DNA from: Homarus americanus
Taxonomy: Eukaryota; Arthropoda; Malacostraca; Decapoda; Nephropidae
Assembly: GCF_018991925.1 (NCBI RefSeq)
Contig: NW_024735503.1
Location: forward strand, 3,513,253 to 3,577,252
DNA length: 64,000 bases
Direction of reading: 5' to 3'
Part shown: piece after piece, positions 1 to 10,763 of the stretch
Layout of the letters: every line of letters starts with the position of its first letter
How positions within the stretch are numbered: the stretch's first letter is position 1
Made by a program: the position numbers and the translations under genes
The notes under the pieces: model-generated
Told to the model about the DNA's origin: nothing
Database searches by the model: none
The model's input: the letters and a program-made list of their open reading frames with translations, nothing else

Positions 1-273
1 CCCTGGTCATGACCCTCAACTTACCAGCACTTTGGAGTCTCAATTTGACTTTGACAAAGTGTTGTTTTTGCCTCCCAACACTACATGAATCAATCAGCCA
101 ATGGACCAGAATGTGATCAGCAACTTTAAAAAGCTGTACATGAAGAAAATGTTCAGAGGGTGTCATCAGGCAACTTCCACTGATCCTGAACTAACACTGG
201 CACAGTTCTGAAAGACACAATTTAACATCCTGAAGGTTGTAAAATTGATTGTGTCCTCGTGGCAAAAAGTCAC
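1..273 (+). pseudogene. Tigger/pogo transposase fragment (DDE domain, central part)
   Basis: Reading the plus strand gives a stretch with FLPPNTT, then PMDQNVISNFKKLYMKKMFR, then a segment resembling LTLAQFWKT with the W codon changed to TGA. This order is typical of the second half of the DDE_1 catalytic domain of pogo/Tigger transposases, where the last catalytic acidic residue lies near the NAPGH and LPPNTT region. At least two in-frame stops (after NTT and after AQF) show it is dead. It runs off the left edge and is cut at about 274 by the next element. Cut-and-paste transposition is the family role; this copy cannot do it. Confidence 0.7.
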
Positions 274-1209
274 CACTAGATCCCTCGGTTAACGAGCACA
301 ATTCGTTCCAGAATGTTGTTCGTTAACCAAAAATTTCGTTAACAGAAACCACTGTTTCATTGGGTTTTTGGTTAATTAGTTCCAGCTCACCGAAAATTAC
401 CTAAAGTAAAAAAAAAAAATGCAGTATAGTACACTTACTTTGAGGTGTGTACTCTGTACGTAGAAGGCTTCTGGATGATGATGCTGATGTGAATTTGAAG
501 TGGGAGTGGGAGGAGGAGAAGAGAGAAGAGAAGGAAGTGGGGGTGGAGGAGAAGGGAGAAAAGTCATTGGGGTGGAAGAGAAGTCACCCCATGCCGCCAT
601 TTCACCAATAAAATTTTAGTTCACTTGGTGTAATTCAAGATTGTTTTCTTTAAATCAACACTGCACTGCATTATATATTGTCAATATGTAAAATAAACTT
701 CAGAATGACCAATAATTTGACTGGAAACACAGAAAAAAGCATTTATGTTGAAGAGTCTCAAACAAGATGTTCCTTCCTCTGAACCGATAAACAAACTGAC
801 GCCAAGCTTGGTGTGTTGAGTGGCTGTTTGGCGCGCAAAAAACTAGTTTCCTGTACAGTCGGCCCTTAACATACGCGGGGGTTACGTAACAGAGATACCC
901 GTGGATGTTAAAAATCCGCGTATTTTTGCTGCCCCCCCCAAAAAAAAACCCTGGCCCCCCATGTCCTTATTTACCGTATATACCTGTGTGTAGTTCGAGT
1001 TTTTAAGACCAAATTATTTGGCAAAAAATTGGGGGTCGACCTCTAAACGGGTAATAGTTTCGTTAGGTTGAAAAATATTTACCAGTAACTACCAGTAAAC
1101 AATGGAAATGATGCACCAACGCACCACCAGTTGTGAGTGTCGGTACAGTTGCCAGGGCAGATCTCTTGCGTCATCATAGCAAGTCCAAAGTAGCCAAATC
1201 CATGGTATG

Positions 1210-1803
1210 GTAGCACAGGACGATGTAAAACATAAAGTATTCATTTATTAAAGTTTATTTATAGATACTGTACATAAATTTTTGTTCATTACATTTGAAA
1301 CATCAATCTTTGTTAATTAAATTTGAAACAAAAGAAAACTACGATACCGTTGTGGGGTACGAGATATTGGGGTTCACACTCAGGATAGGATGGAGAAAGG
1401 AAACTCACAATGTGCTCTCTGTATACATGTTGTATTGGATGTACAATGCAGCTTGGTGCTGGGAAGTGGCAGCGTGGTTACAAGCATGATGTAGAGAGAG
1501 CTGGTTGGTGAGGGTGCTCAGAGGAGGACAGCTTGTGGGTTGCCATGCTCGCCGGCGGGAGCGAGGGCCGCCAGGCAGCGGCGGAGGAGGTGGTGTAGCT
1601 TGCTGCGGCTGTAGCTAGAAGAAGAGAGAGATAGGTCACCACGAGGTCAGGTCTTATATAGCGGAAGTAGGCGTGGCTTAGTAGTTGACCTCCGTCATGT
1701 AAGGCGGCGCTGGTTGACCTAGACCACGAGGCATACACTGGGGAATTCGTGGGGTCAGCTACTCAGCGACAAACAGCGTTTGTAGGGGAGAAATCCACTA
1801 CAC
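1210..1803 (-). mobile_element. Possible solo LTR or other promoter-bearing retroelement remnant
   Basis: Read on the minus strand, the block starts TGTAGTGGATTTCTCCCC, has a TATATAAG box near 1655-1661, then a CT-rich leader, and ends in AT-rich DNA with two AATAAA signals near 1250-1265. This TG start, TATA and poly(A) order is what an LTR looks like. I see no paired LTR, no gag/pol and no clear CA end or target duplication, so the boundaries and the class are uncertain. Its GC-rich centre (about 1540-1610) stands out from the surrounding AT-rich element. Confidence 0.35.
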
Positions 1804-1894
1804 CGCATTTTCATTAAAATATTACATCACAAGTATATTTTACCTAAACTGTGACTGAATGAATATACGTATTCTCAGAAATAAATATGGAAAT

Positions 1895-2075
1895 ATAATA
1901 TTTTTCTGGAATGACATACATATTACAGTGGAAAGTGGGATAAAATCATGACAAAAACAATGACTTTCGCTTTCTTTCGTTATTCAAAAGAGAAAGTCAT
2001 TGCTTTCGTCACAGTTTTATCCCACTTTCCACTGTAATACGTACATCATTTCAGCAAAAACATTACATTCCATGT
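1895..2075. repeat. Inverted repeat (foldback) inside the nested Tigger element
   Basis: The left arm, with acagtggaaagtgggataaa and aatgactttcgctttc, is repeated in reverse complement as aaagtcattgctttcgtcac and ttatcccactttccactg. The spacer is short. The same arms recur in the longer palindrome at 3344-3666. Confidence 0.7.
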
Positions 2076-2600
2076 TCTCAGAAATAAATGGTAGTTTTGT
2101 TGAAACGTAATGTACAGTATTTAATATGAAAATGCAAAAATAGCTATAAAAACAATTAATACACCCGTAATGTACTGGCTGGCATCTCCACTCGTCCCTG
2201 CTCCCGCTTCCAAGGTCACCACTCCTCCCAACTCGCTCCCTCCTCTGCCTCCTCCACCTCCTCACCGTCACTACTGCCGACAACAAACACAAATGTTTTG
2301 TGAATAACTGCACCTCCACTTCCTATGTACAGTACTGAACTGTACTGTGCTGTGCATTTTTACAAACAATAAACATGGCAAGAAAAGCTATTAAAAAAAA
2401 AAGAGATAAAAATTTCACTTTACTGTACCGTACCTATCCTCGGCAACAGGACGGGGGTCATCGGGCTCATCGTCACTCAATTCCATAACAGGTGGTGAAG
2501 TGGGGGCGACGGTGGATTCAGCTGCTTCCTCACTGCCGCCAGTGATTGATGGTGTTAAATCTCTCCTTCGGTGATCAAAGAACATGGTGATGGGAAGTTG

Positions 2601-2978
2601 TCATCTCTTTCTTTTCATTTCTTCCATGATGTTTTTGTTAGGAGCAAAAACGTCATCCATCCCTCGCATGAATTTCAGGGCACGCACCATGGAGGGGTCC
2701 ATACTATAGGCCAGGTTTTTCAGTGCCTCAATATTCCTAGTCATCTCCCCCAACTTCTCCAACATTATTTCTTGGTGCTCTTCCTCTTCCTCATCCTCTT
2801 TCCCTTTCGCTTCCTCTTCCTCTTCCTTGCCTGAGTCTACTAACTCCTGTAGATCCTCCTCGGTCAGCTCAGTGTCGTGCTCTTCAATTAGCTCCCTAAT
2901 CTCGTCCTCTGCCATGTCCTGGAAGCCTTCAGCAGCCACTTTCCTTGACAGTGCCAGGGTCTTTCTGAATATTTTCAT
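2601..2978 (-). pseudogene. Tigger transposase C-terminal tail remnant
   Basis: This minus-strand open frame of 125 codons reads EGFQDMAEDEIRELIEEHD early, then a run of Glu/Lys, then SMDPSMVRALKFMRGMDDVF near the end. That is the usual C-terminal layout of Tigger/pogo transposases: an acidic ELxEEHxxELTxEDL helix, a low-complexity acidic linker, then a DPxxxRxxxFxRGxxxxxxPY helix that follows the catalytic domain. The first methionine is not a real start, because upstream domains (HTH, DDE) are missing from this element. It lies inside the TIR-bounded element 856-4130 and is best read as the surviving tail of its transposase. Host domestication cannot be excluded but nothing supports it. Confidence 0.65.
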
Positions 2979-3129
2979 TAAAATCCATCAAAATCATTTT
3001 CCTTGTCATCATCTTAAGCACCAAACAGCTCCTCCCAGTCTTCTCCTTGAACAGGGCTAGAGGGTACGTGTTTTTCGAATCGTTTTCAATTAAAAAAATG
3101 TACAGCACATGTATATTTTACCTAAACTG

Positions 3130-3882
3130 TGCCTGAATGAATATATTCTCAGAAATAAATAGTTTTGCTGAAACGTGATGTATTTCAATGTAAAATAGGA
3201 TAAAATACGTGACGAAAACAAAAGACTTAACCTAATCTTCCGATGTTCAAGAGATGTTACTCGTTTTTTTAATAGTTTTCGGTTAAAGTACTGTTATATT
3301 ACAATGATATTCTATTCATACTGTGCTTGATATACTACATTCACGGAAATGTAATATTTTTGCTGAAATGACGTACATATTACAGTGGAAAGTGGGATAA
3401 AATCGTGACGAAAACAATGACTTTCGCTTTCTTTCGTTCAAAAGATGTTACCGTAATCGCTTTTCGAATGGTTTTCAGTTAAATAAACTGTTGCATCACA
3501 AGTGAATTAGGATAGAATATTATTGTAATACAATAGTTTTTTAACTGAAAACCATTCGAAAAGCGATTACGGTAACATCTTTTGAACAAAAGAAAGCAAA
3601 AGTCATTGCTTTCGTCACTTTCCACTGTAATACGTACGTCATTTCAGCAAAATATTACATTTCCATATTCTCAGAAATAAATAGTAGTTTTGCTGAAACG
3701 TAATGCATTTCAATGTAAATTAGGATAAAGTACATGAAAACAAAAGACTTTACCTAACCTTCCGATGTTCAAGATATGTTACTCGTTTTATTAGTAGTTT
3801 TCAGTTAAAATACTCTTATATTAGTGATATTCTATTCATACTGTGCTTGATATAATACATTCACGGAAATGCAATATTTTTG
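3130..3882. repeat. Direct duplication flanking a long palindrome
   Basis: About 3130-3361 and 3670-3882 are direct copies (both run from ctcagaaataaatag to cattcacggaaatg). Between them, about 3344-3490 and 3536-3666 are inverted copies of each other: the ggtaacatcttttgaac side answers gttcaaaagatgttacc, with a 45-50 bp spacer. Unit and arms resemble the foldback at 1895-2075, so one sequence was copied at least three times here. Confidence 0.7.
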
Positions 3883-4412
3883 CAACTACAATGCTGATGT
3901 CAACACAAGCGTGGTTACAGCGAGACTGACCGAGTGTGGGAGAGCTATGCGCGTGTGTGTGAGGTTGCGGGAGCAGGCGGTGTTCCGTGTTCGGTGCCGC
4001 GTGCGAGTTGAATGGCGCGCGATTTGAATGTACTTCAATTACTTCAATGTACAGAATATTCCTCCGGCGGGGCAATCCGCGTATTTGCAAATCCTTGTAT
4101 GCTAAACCCGCGTATGTTAAGGGCCGACTGTACTTCAATTATGTTCAATAATTGTTAAAATGACTAAAAAATTTAATATAAAACTTTTAAATGATTGAAT
4201 AGTACAACCTTCTTGATATTTACTAAAGTGGTAACGAATTTAAGCCCTAGAACCGATTACTGTATTGGCGGACTAATACTACAGCTGGTGAACAGCCAAA
4301 TGCAAGCAAAAACATGTTGGGAAAAATTCGTAAGGAATTCATTAACCGAAATTTTTCGTTAACCGAAGTGAAGAATCTTATGGAAGGTAATTCGTTAACC
4401 GAGGGATCACTG

Positions 4413-5057
4413 TAATGATAAGTAGGAATCTTAAGCCAAGTAGACAATGTGTATTTGCTCGAAACAAGGCTAATAGAGTACTTGGGTTCATACAAAGGAG
4501 TGTTAGTTACAAGACTAGAGAGGTCATCCTAAAGCTATATCTTGCGCTTGTGAGACCTCACTTGGATTACGCAGCTCAATTCTGGTCACCGTATTACAGA
4601 ATGGATATAGAATCCTTGGAAAGAATTCAGAGGAGAATGACAAGACTAATCCCGGGCATTAGGAACCTTGAGTACAGAAACAGGCTAAAGCATCTTAATT
4701 TGCACTCCCTCGAGAGACGTAGAGCGAGGGGCGACCTGATAGAGGTGTATAAATGGAAGTCAGGGCTAAACAAAGGGGACATTACAAAGGTACTCAAACT
4801 AACCAACCAGGAGCGAACTCGTAACAATGGTTTTAAATTAGACAAATTTAGATTTAGATGCGAAATAGGTAATCATTGGTTTGGAAATTGGATGAGTGGA
4901 ACAAGTTACCAAATATCATCATTAACTCGAATACGCTGGATAGCTTCAAACATAGGTTGGATGCTTATATGAGCAATAGGGGTTGGGTGTAAATGGGACT
5001 GCCCAGTATGAGCCAATAGGCCCACTGCAGTTTCCTCCATTCTTATGTTCTTATGTA
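4413..5057 (+). mobile_element. LINE (CR1-like) 3' end with reverse-transcriptase C-terminal region
   Basis: A plus-strand frame from 4415 to 4972 encodes ANRVLGFIQRSVSYKTREVI, then LYLALVRPHLDYAAQFWSP, then ERIQRRMTRLIPGIRNLEY and a RARGDLIEVYKW segment. This is the thumb and C-terminal region of a CR1/jockey-type non-LTR retrotransposon polymerase. The 5' end, including the catalytic FADD box, is missing, as expected for 5' truncation during target-primed reverse transcription. Downstream non-coding sequence ends in a short repeat ttcttatgttcttatgt, resembling the terminal octamer repeats of CR1-group elements. A second copy of the last 150 bp is at 48270-48427 in the opposite orientation. 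Confidence 0.75.
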
Positions 5058-5588
5058 CAGGAATATTTTACTTAATCCTACAAAACTGTATTTGCATTTG
5101 TTGTGTTACTTTTCATGACAGTATGGTCATAGAACAAAACTAAAAAATTGAAAAAAATAGCTTAAATAAAATATAAAGTTCTGACCAATTTTATTAAGTA
5201 ATATCATCCAAAGAACAACTGAGAAAAGTCTGAAAAAAATTCACAAACAACTTCTGGTTGTTAGGTTAGGTTATCTAAGAAGAAATTTTATTTTTCTTTG
5301 ATGAAAATTTTCCATTTTCTAATGATGAAAATTTCCTGTTGATAGATATCAATGAAAAGAAAATCTTGTCTTCCTTCTTTATTTCATACTAAAATATAAC
5401 ACAGTTATGTACATGGCTCATGGCAGCTTCATTAACCTGTATTATAAATAAACACATTTAGGTCAAATAAACAAAGTACATAAGGTGGGAAATAAAACAT
5501 TAATTCTTCAACATCAGACAATGGTTGCATCAATAAATATCCAAAATTGGCAACTCTCCATAACTTTTTGTAACGTGAGATATGAGTA
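5058..5588. other. AT-rich DNA downstream of bib, no gene recognised
   Basis: No coding exon, RNA gene or element end could be supported here. The open frames are short and low in complexity. Confidence 0.5.
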
Positions 5589-6500
5589 CAGGTAAACCTC
5601 GACAAACGATGGGACAAAGGTTCCTAAAAAAAAATCACCAAGTGAAATATCGTAGATAGGGAGCTTTATAACACAGGGTTCAATAGGATAGGTTCCCAAA
5701 CACACATGCATCACCAACCAAAAAATTCCTACACTTATAAAATCAATAGAAAACAATTAAACAACACTGACCACATCATGAAGAATAATCCTGGTCATCA
5801 TCACATGTCCCCTTCAAGGCTAAGGGGGCTCATGTAGGTGAAGTGAAGACTGCTCTGACTCCAACACAGCCTCTGGGGAGTCTCATATTGCTTTACAATG
5901 TCAAGTTTCACCTAAGAGACACGGTTGTCTTGGCCTTCCCAGGCATTTTCAAAGTTACACTGCTCATTTCACAGTCACCATAACACAGTTCAATCTAAAT
6001 GTTAGTGCTGTCCTCTCACTATAAGAAGAAAAACACTGATCATAAGTACAACAATGTACATACAGCCAACGATGCTGAAGGATAATCGTGGAGCTACACG
6101 ATGGTGGGGAGTTACAATCGATAAAAAACCAAGTGCAGAACTGTAGTTCGTGGGTTGGCCGTGTGATGGCGCACAGGTAGATATTACCGCAGCTGATAAG
6201 TGCAGTAAGAAATGCATTACCTACGGTGGTGCATAGAGTTAAATAATTTCTTATAAAATATCACTGGCTTTACATCGAAAAATATAACTTACATTGCTTG
6301 AATCCTTGCAAGACAGCGATTAATTTGAGTAGTATACACAACCCATAGTTTGCACTCGATAAACTAAAATTCAACCAATGGATATTGATGGATATCGTTA
6401 ATGCGAATTTTTATTTACCATATGTAGCAGGATAGTCTTAACTTATGACCATTGTTAAAGCAAATCATTGAACGATACATCGTTTATCGAGGTTTACCTG
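5589..6500. mobile_element. Tigger-like element with TIRs, TA duplication and transposase N-terminus
   Basis: The ends CAGGTAAACCTCGACAAACG and its near-exact inverse CGTTTATCGAGGTTTACCTG are flanked by TA on both sides (5587-5588 and 6501-6502). On the minus strand from 5946 the sequence reads MPGKAKTTVS, a stop, then VKLDIVKQYE. This is the start of the N-terminal HTH (CENP-B/psq type) DNA-binding domain of pogo/Tigger transposases. The catalytic domain is gone, so this is a 912-bp internally deleted derivative. Confidence 0.75.
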
Positions 6501-8677
6501 TAATCTTAAACTGCTGGTGATGATGGAGACTTATGAAAATGGTGACTCATTCACTGCTGGTCATTTAAACATTACTAGCAAATCATGCACTGCGAGTGAT
6601 ACAACACTAGTAATAAATTACAGATCAATAACCCTAGATCCTTGCAATCTTAACAAGACGGCATTGATGCATCAGATACTTAACATTTAGTAAGAAACTG
6701 TTAGTGGTATTTTATTCACCATAATGAATGAATCATAACAATGAAGACAAGTTTGGAGTAAATCTGTCAAATTCTAGTTGCCAAGTGTATACAGTAATAA
6801 CTGATGTCAAGACAGCAACTAATATAATTGTTTTTCAAAATGTACCTTAAACTGCTAATTCATTAATTGCTTCAACACTAGAGCCTTTTATTATTTCTAA
6901 ATAAAAAATAATAATAATTTGCATTTGGAACTATGCATAAAATGCTTCTCACATTCATTTCTTTGGTAAAACAAAATATGAAACACAGTACTGACATATT
7001 CTAGCCCTAATACAAAAATAAATGGTTGAATATACTTGCTTACAATTACTTGAAGTAAACTGTTTATAAAGCTGCTGTTGCATACAGTGACTTCAGGGAA
7101 CAACATCAAATCCATAACCGATTGGATGAATATCATAAACTGAAGAATATACTGTATATGTAAAAAAATCGGTACAACAAAACAATAGCAACAAATATTG
7201 GAACAATATACAGAACTTCAAAGAAATACTTGCCACCTCATACAAAAGATTTACAATCAAAATAATTTTGGTCCCATGGACAGGTATACAGGGTACAGTA
7301 CTGACATAAATTTGTAATACATACTGTTCTGTGTGGACACAGAATTTCTCAAATCACTTGTAAAAAATACAATGGCATCTCCAGACACCTAAATAACATA
7401 AAATGGTCTATGATTTCCTTTTAATAAGCAACAAACTTAGACACCTGACTATGTAAATTTGTTTTGTCATCCTGCCACACAGTTCCTATATTATGAAACT
7501 TGGTAGTGGTCAAACTCATCAGTATCACATACAAAAAGTTCAAGTCTGTACAATATTTTTACAATTCAAAATTTTCAAATCACAATATTATTCACTTTTT
7601 TATAGACAATTGTCAAAACTAACACACTTGTTTTCTTCAACTAGTGTACCTATATTGATATTTCTGCCTACCCTAAGGCAATTATTATTTTGCACGATAT
7701 ACACAAGGTAACATCCACATTATGTGTAAATGAAAGGAAGACGCTACAATGCAGTCTTAAAATCCTCAGTCCTATTACTGTATCATAGTAAATAATTGTG
7801 ATTACAGATAATTCATACAGGATCAAGGCTCACCCTGGGATGGGAACAAACCATGGAATTACTATTTTGCATCAGAGACAGGAAGTCCTTAGTTTCAACT
7901 ATCCTCAAACATTCATGAGTAAATTGCTAATAAACTTCAATTTCCCACTGTACTGGGGAATCAACAATATAAAACAAGTCACTCTCATTCAGGCCACTAC
8001 ACTTATAATCTATTTGTCTGATGTGAAAGATTACTTATGCTTGACATCTGTTTGAGCTATAACCCCTTTATGACATCAAACAGGAATGCATTTTGTTTGA
8101 TAATCCTCTATAATACCTCTTTGGATTATTAACACAAAACTGTAATTATAGTTATGCACTCATTACTAATATTTACAAAGGTTACTTGCACTTTCTTATA
8201 TATTACCAACAACATACACCAAACTCTCATAAGAATGTGTGAACTCAACCTTGGACACTGCACATTACTGTAGGGAGTGGGGGATGTGTTCATCACATGT
8301 TCTATCAGCAGTGTGTTCATCACGTATTCTATTAGCAGTGTGTTCATCATGTGTTCTATTGATACTAAGACTCATATTACAAGGAAGCATCAATATTACA
8401 CAATATAAAATTATCTCTAACACTGAATCTTAGTGTTATTATAAATATTTGAAAAATAATTTCTTATTATCATGTTTTTAAATAAACAAGTGTGACCACT
8501 GGTACACCTCACCTGTGGTTTAATGAGACACTAACATTAAAGGAAAAATATTGTTGATTCTGTCATGGTCAAAAAAAGGATATAAGAGTCTGCTTTCCGC
8601 ATTAATCACAGGCAAGATTAAAATTAATTGGCCGAAGTTGTACTAAAATACTCAACTTCAAAATATATATATATATA
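6501..8677. other. AT-rich bib 3' flank without recognisable genes
   Basis: I see only short open frames with no family signature. A local direct repeat of tgttcatca and ttctattagcagtgtg words occurs at about 8285-8360. Nothing else could be supported. Confidence 0.5.
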
Positions 8678-8973
8678 CAAGTCATATCTCCGTTAGCCGG
8701 AATTGAAATTTACCGAGGGGCACATTTTCCGGAAATTCTGAGAAAATTTTTCCAGTTCCCGGAAAATTCCGGGGATGGGGGATATTTTCCTGGGTTCGAG
8801 AGAGGATGTAATGGGCAATTTCTGGAACTTCTGAGAACATTTTTTTCGTTCCCCTGAAAATTCCAGGGATGAGGGATTTTTTCCGGCTTTGAGAGAGTAG
8901 TCTCGTTACCCAGAAACCTTTCATTCCCGGAAGTGCTCTGCACCAATTGCTCTGGCTAATTGAGATATCACTA
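8678..8973. mobile_element. 296-bp MITE with TA duplication
   Basis: The left end CAAGTCATATCTCCGTTAGC and the right end, read inverted as TAGTGATATCTCAATTAGCC, are imperfect terminal inverted repeats flanked by TA. The interior is a pair of related halves rich in ttccggaa and ccggggatg words and carries no coding remains. By TIR start and target site it belongs with the Tc1/mariner/pogo superfamily. Confidence 0.65.
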
Positions 8974-9970
8974 TATATACCTGTGATCAATCATTTACAA
9001 ACAATACCTCAAGTATTTCTAAGATTCATCAATCTGACTTACTGTTAAACATGACAAAAGATAATCTCATTACAACCTTCAGGAAATGAACGTGGTTATT
9101 AATCTGAATATTGTTTTAAGTCTTGACGGGCTTAGAGAGTACATACAGTACAGTACTGTATTACTACTAAATCAAGATAAATGCCTAAGGCTTGTTCACT
9201 TGAGTTTCACAGCATTCTTCAATTGTGATTAATTACCCTCTTCCAAAAAACCTATATCACTCCAAAGTTAAAGAAACATTTACAGTACTTATACAGCATT
9301 CAGCTTTAAATTTACATTAATTTCTATTGATTTATTCTCTTTGCCACTTGTCAAAATACCAGATTTAACTATTCACAGTTTCACATTATATAAAAATCAT
9401 TCCTAAAAGTGAGTCAATCCTGGGGATCAGGTTGGCTGTCCCCTTTGAAATGGATTCAAACCAAAAGTGATTCATCCAACAAACCTTAGGTCTATGAGAC
9501 CCCAATCTAACATAACATAACCATTTGAGATCCAATCTTAATGGTTATGTTGGGTTGGGTTGAAGACTATTAGGGTTGGGCTCAATTGGCCTGAAGCCAA
9601 ACCAGCGTTGGTGTCCGCATCCCTATTACATATTGCTAACGGATTCATTACCACTCAATAACATTATATTCCTCATGGAAAATATGAACAAGTACTATTA
9701 AAGACATTATCCAAAATAGAGAGGCTTAACTGGGGTCTGATATCATAAAAACTATCTACACTGTATGTAGGCTTTTGGAAAGCCCTAAATATGAAGCATC
9801 ATCATGGAAGCACACAATTTTCAAACATTCGAACCTGTAGTGGAGTTCACAAACCAGTAAATTTAATTAGAAAATATCAGTTGGCTCTATGTATTGAGGA
9901 GAGTTTGACTGCATCTGTTATGTAAAAAAACTGTCTTTAAAATATAAGTTCCACTTTCAGTACAAATAAG

Positions 9971-9976
9971 TTTATT
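9971..9976 (-). terminator. Candidate bib polyadenylation signal
   Basis: AATAAA on the minus strand, about 190 nt downstream of the bib stop codon at 10165-10167. It is the first canonical hexamer I see after the stop, which would give a short 3' UTR of roughly 200-220 nt. Another AATAAA-like hexamer lies further downstream near 9328, so a longer 3' UTR is possible. Confidence 0.4.
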
Positions 9977-10164
9977 TTTTACAGCAATACATTCACATTA
10001 AATTTTCCTCATATTCTAAACTATACTGATGTTTGACCTCACAAATTCTGGTGCTTATTTGATGAAGAAAATTCTATGTCATTAGTAGCATGACTACCGA
10101 AAGCTTCAAGAACCGTCATAGCTTATGCCTCATTGAAGACACATCTACAATCTCTATTCAGATT

Positions 10165-10763
10165 TCAATACTGGGGATTAGGAGAGTAGCACAAAGTTGT
10201 AGAGCTTGGTGTTGCATGACCAGAGTGGGCTGAAGCAACTGAATTGGGAGTGAGATTGTCAATGCGAGTACGACTCATGGGTATTGGTGGGCCTGGGTTA
10301 GAAGAGCGTGACGAGCTGTAACTGGCAGAGCCTCGGTACGTTGAATAGTTTGAGTCACCCGAGTCATTCTGCTTGGTGTAGGTTGCTGTACCATAGACCG
10401 GCTCTGGCTTAACAATCCCAGATTTACTTGTGACATAGAGTGTGTCCTGGCGAGGGTTGTTCTTGTATATACTGTCTGAGTGGGACAGAGCAGTGAATCC
10501 GGCAGAAGGCTTGGGGCACAGACTCTGCGACTGAGCAAGATTCCTGGAATAGTTGTCCATGCGAGGTGGTGGTGGCTTGGTATAGACAGACTGGGAACGG
10601 TTGAGAGATGTAGAACGTGGCATCGGCGGAGACTTGGCATACAGACTCTTGGAACCAGAATAAATATCATCTTTGTTGGTGGTGTAGCCATTTTCATATT
10701 TGTATGTAGAGGCATTGTACACAGAAGGAGTCCCTGCATGCCCATACATGCTTACTGGATAGC
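10165..10763 (-). CDS. bib: bib terminal coding exon (cytoplasmic tail)
   Basis: The acceptor TTTATAG precedes 10763, and the first two bases complete a Gly codon begun in the previous exon. The exon encodes 198 residues after that codon and ends at TGA (10167-10165). The sequence opens [19 protein letters not shown] and contains [20 protein letters not shown], the best match to the Drosophila bib tail, followed by repeated S(Q/D)SLYxK-like units. There is no hydrophobic segment, so it is a cytoplasmic tail. The spaced Tyr and Ser-rich SQSxY units look like phosphorylation or adaptor sites, which is an inference. It is less glutamine-rich than the fly tail. A second minus-strand frame over the same DNA is a shadow. 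Confidence 0.93.

Larger units (their letters stand above)
856..4130. mobile_element. Nested Tigger-type element with TIRs and TA target duplication
   Basis: The left end CAGTCGGCCCTTAACATACG and the right end, its reverse complement CGTATGTTAAGGGCCGACTG, are matched inverted repeats of over 20 bp. Each is flanked by TA (854-855 and 4131-4132), the duplication expected of the Tc1/mariner/pogo superfamily. The TIR start CAGTCGGCCC is Tigger-like, and the 3275-bp body holds the acidic C-terminal end of a Tigger transposase on the minus strand (2601-2978). Most of the catalytic domain is absent. The interior also holds a probable LTR remnant and long foldback repeats. A tract at about 971-1055 (ACCGTATATACC to GGGGTCGACC) may be another nested end. 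Confidence 0.75.
274..4412. mobile_element. Tigger-like non-autonomous element (TIR family GGTCCCTCGGTTAACGA), interrupted
   Basis: The left end carries ATCCCTCGGTTAACGAGC and the right end GTTAACCGAGGGATCACTG followed by TA, which are inverted copies of one terminal repeat. A better preserved relative is at 26854-28042 and shares internal sequence (the cacctcaaagtaag word and the block around attggtcattctgaa). The element's own DNA is only about 860 bp, at 274-855 and 4131-4412. The rest is a second Tigger-type element that landed inside it. The first bases of the left end are damaged, so no clean target duplication is visible there. Confidence 0.65.

Noticed and set aside
2571..3060. Plus-strand frames over the Tigger C-terminal remnant
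   Set aside because: Antisense of the acidic transposase tail, which is the recognisable frame.
10275..10745. 156-codon minus-strand frame overlapping the bib tail
   Set aside because: A shadow of the true frame, which is fixed by splice phase and by homology to the bib tail.
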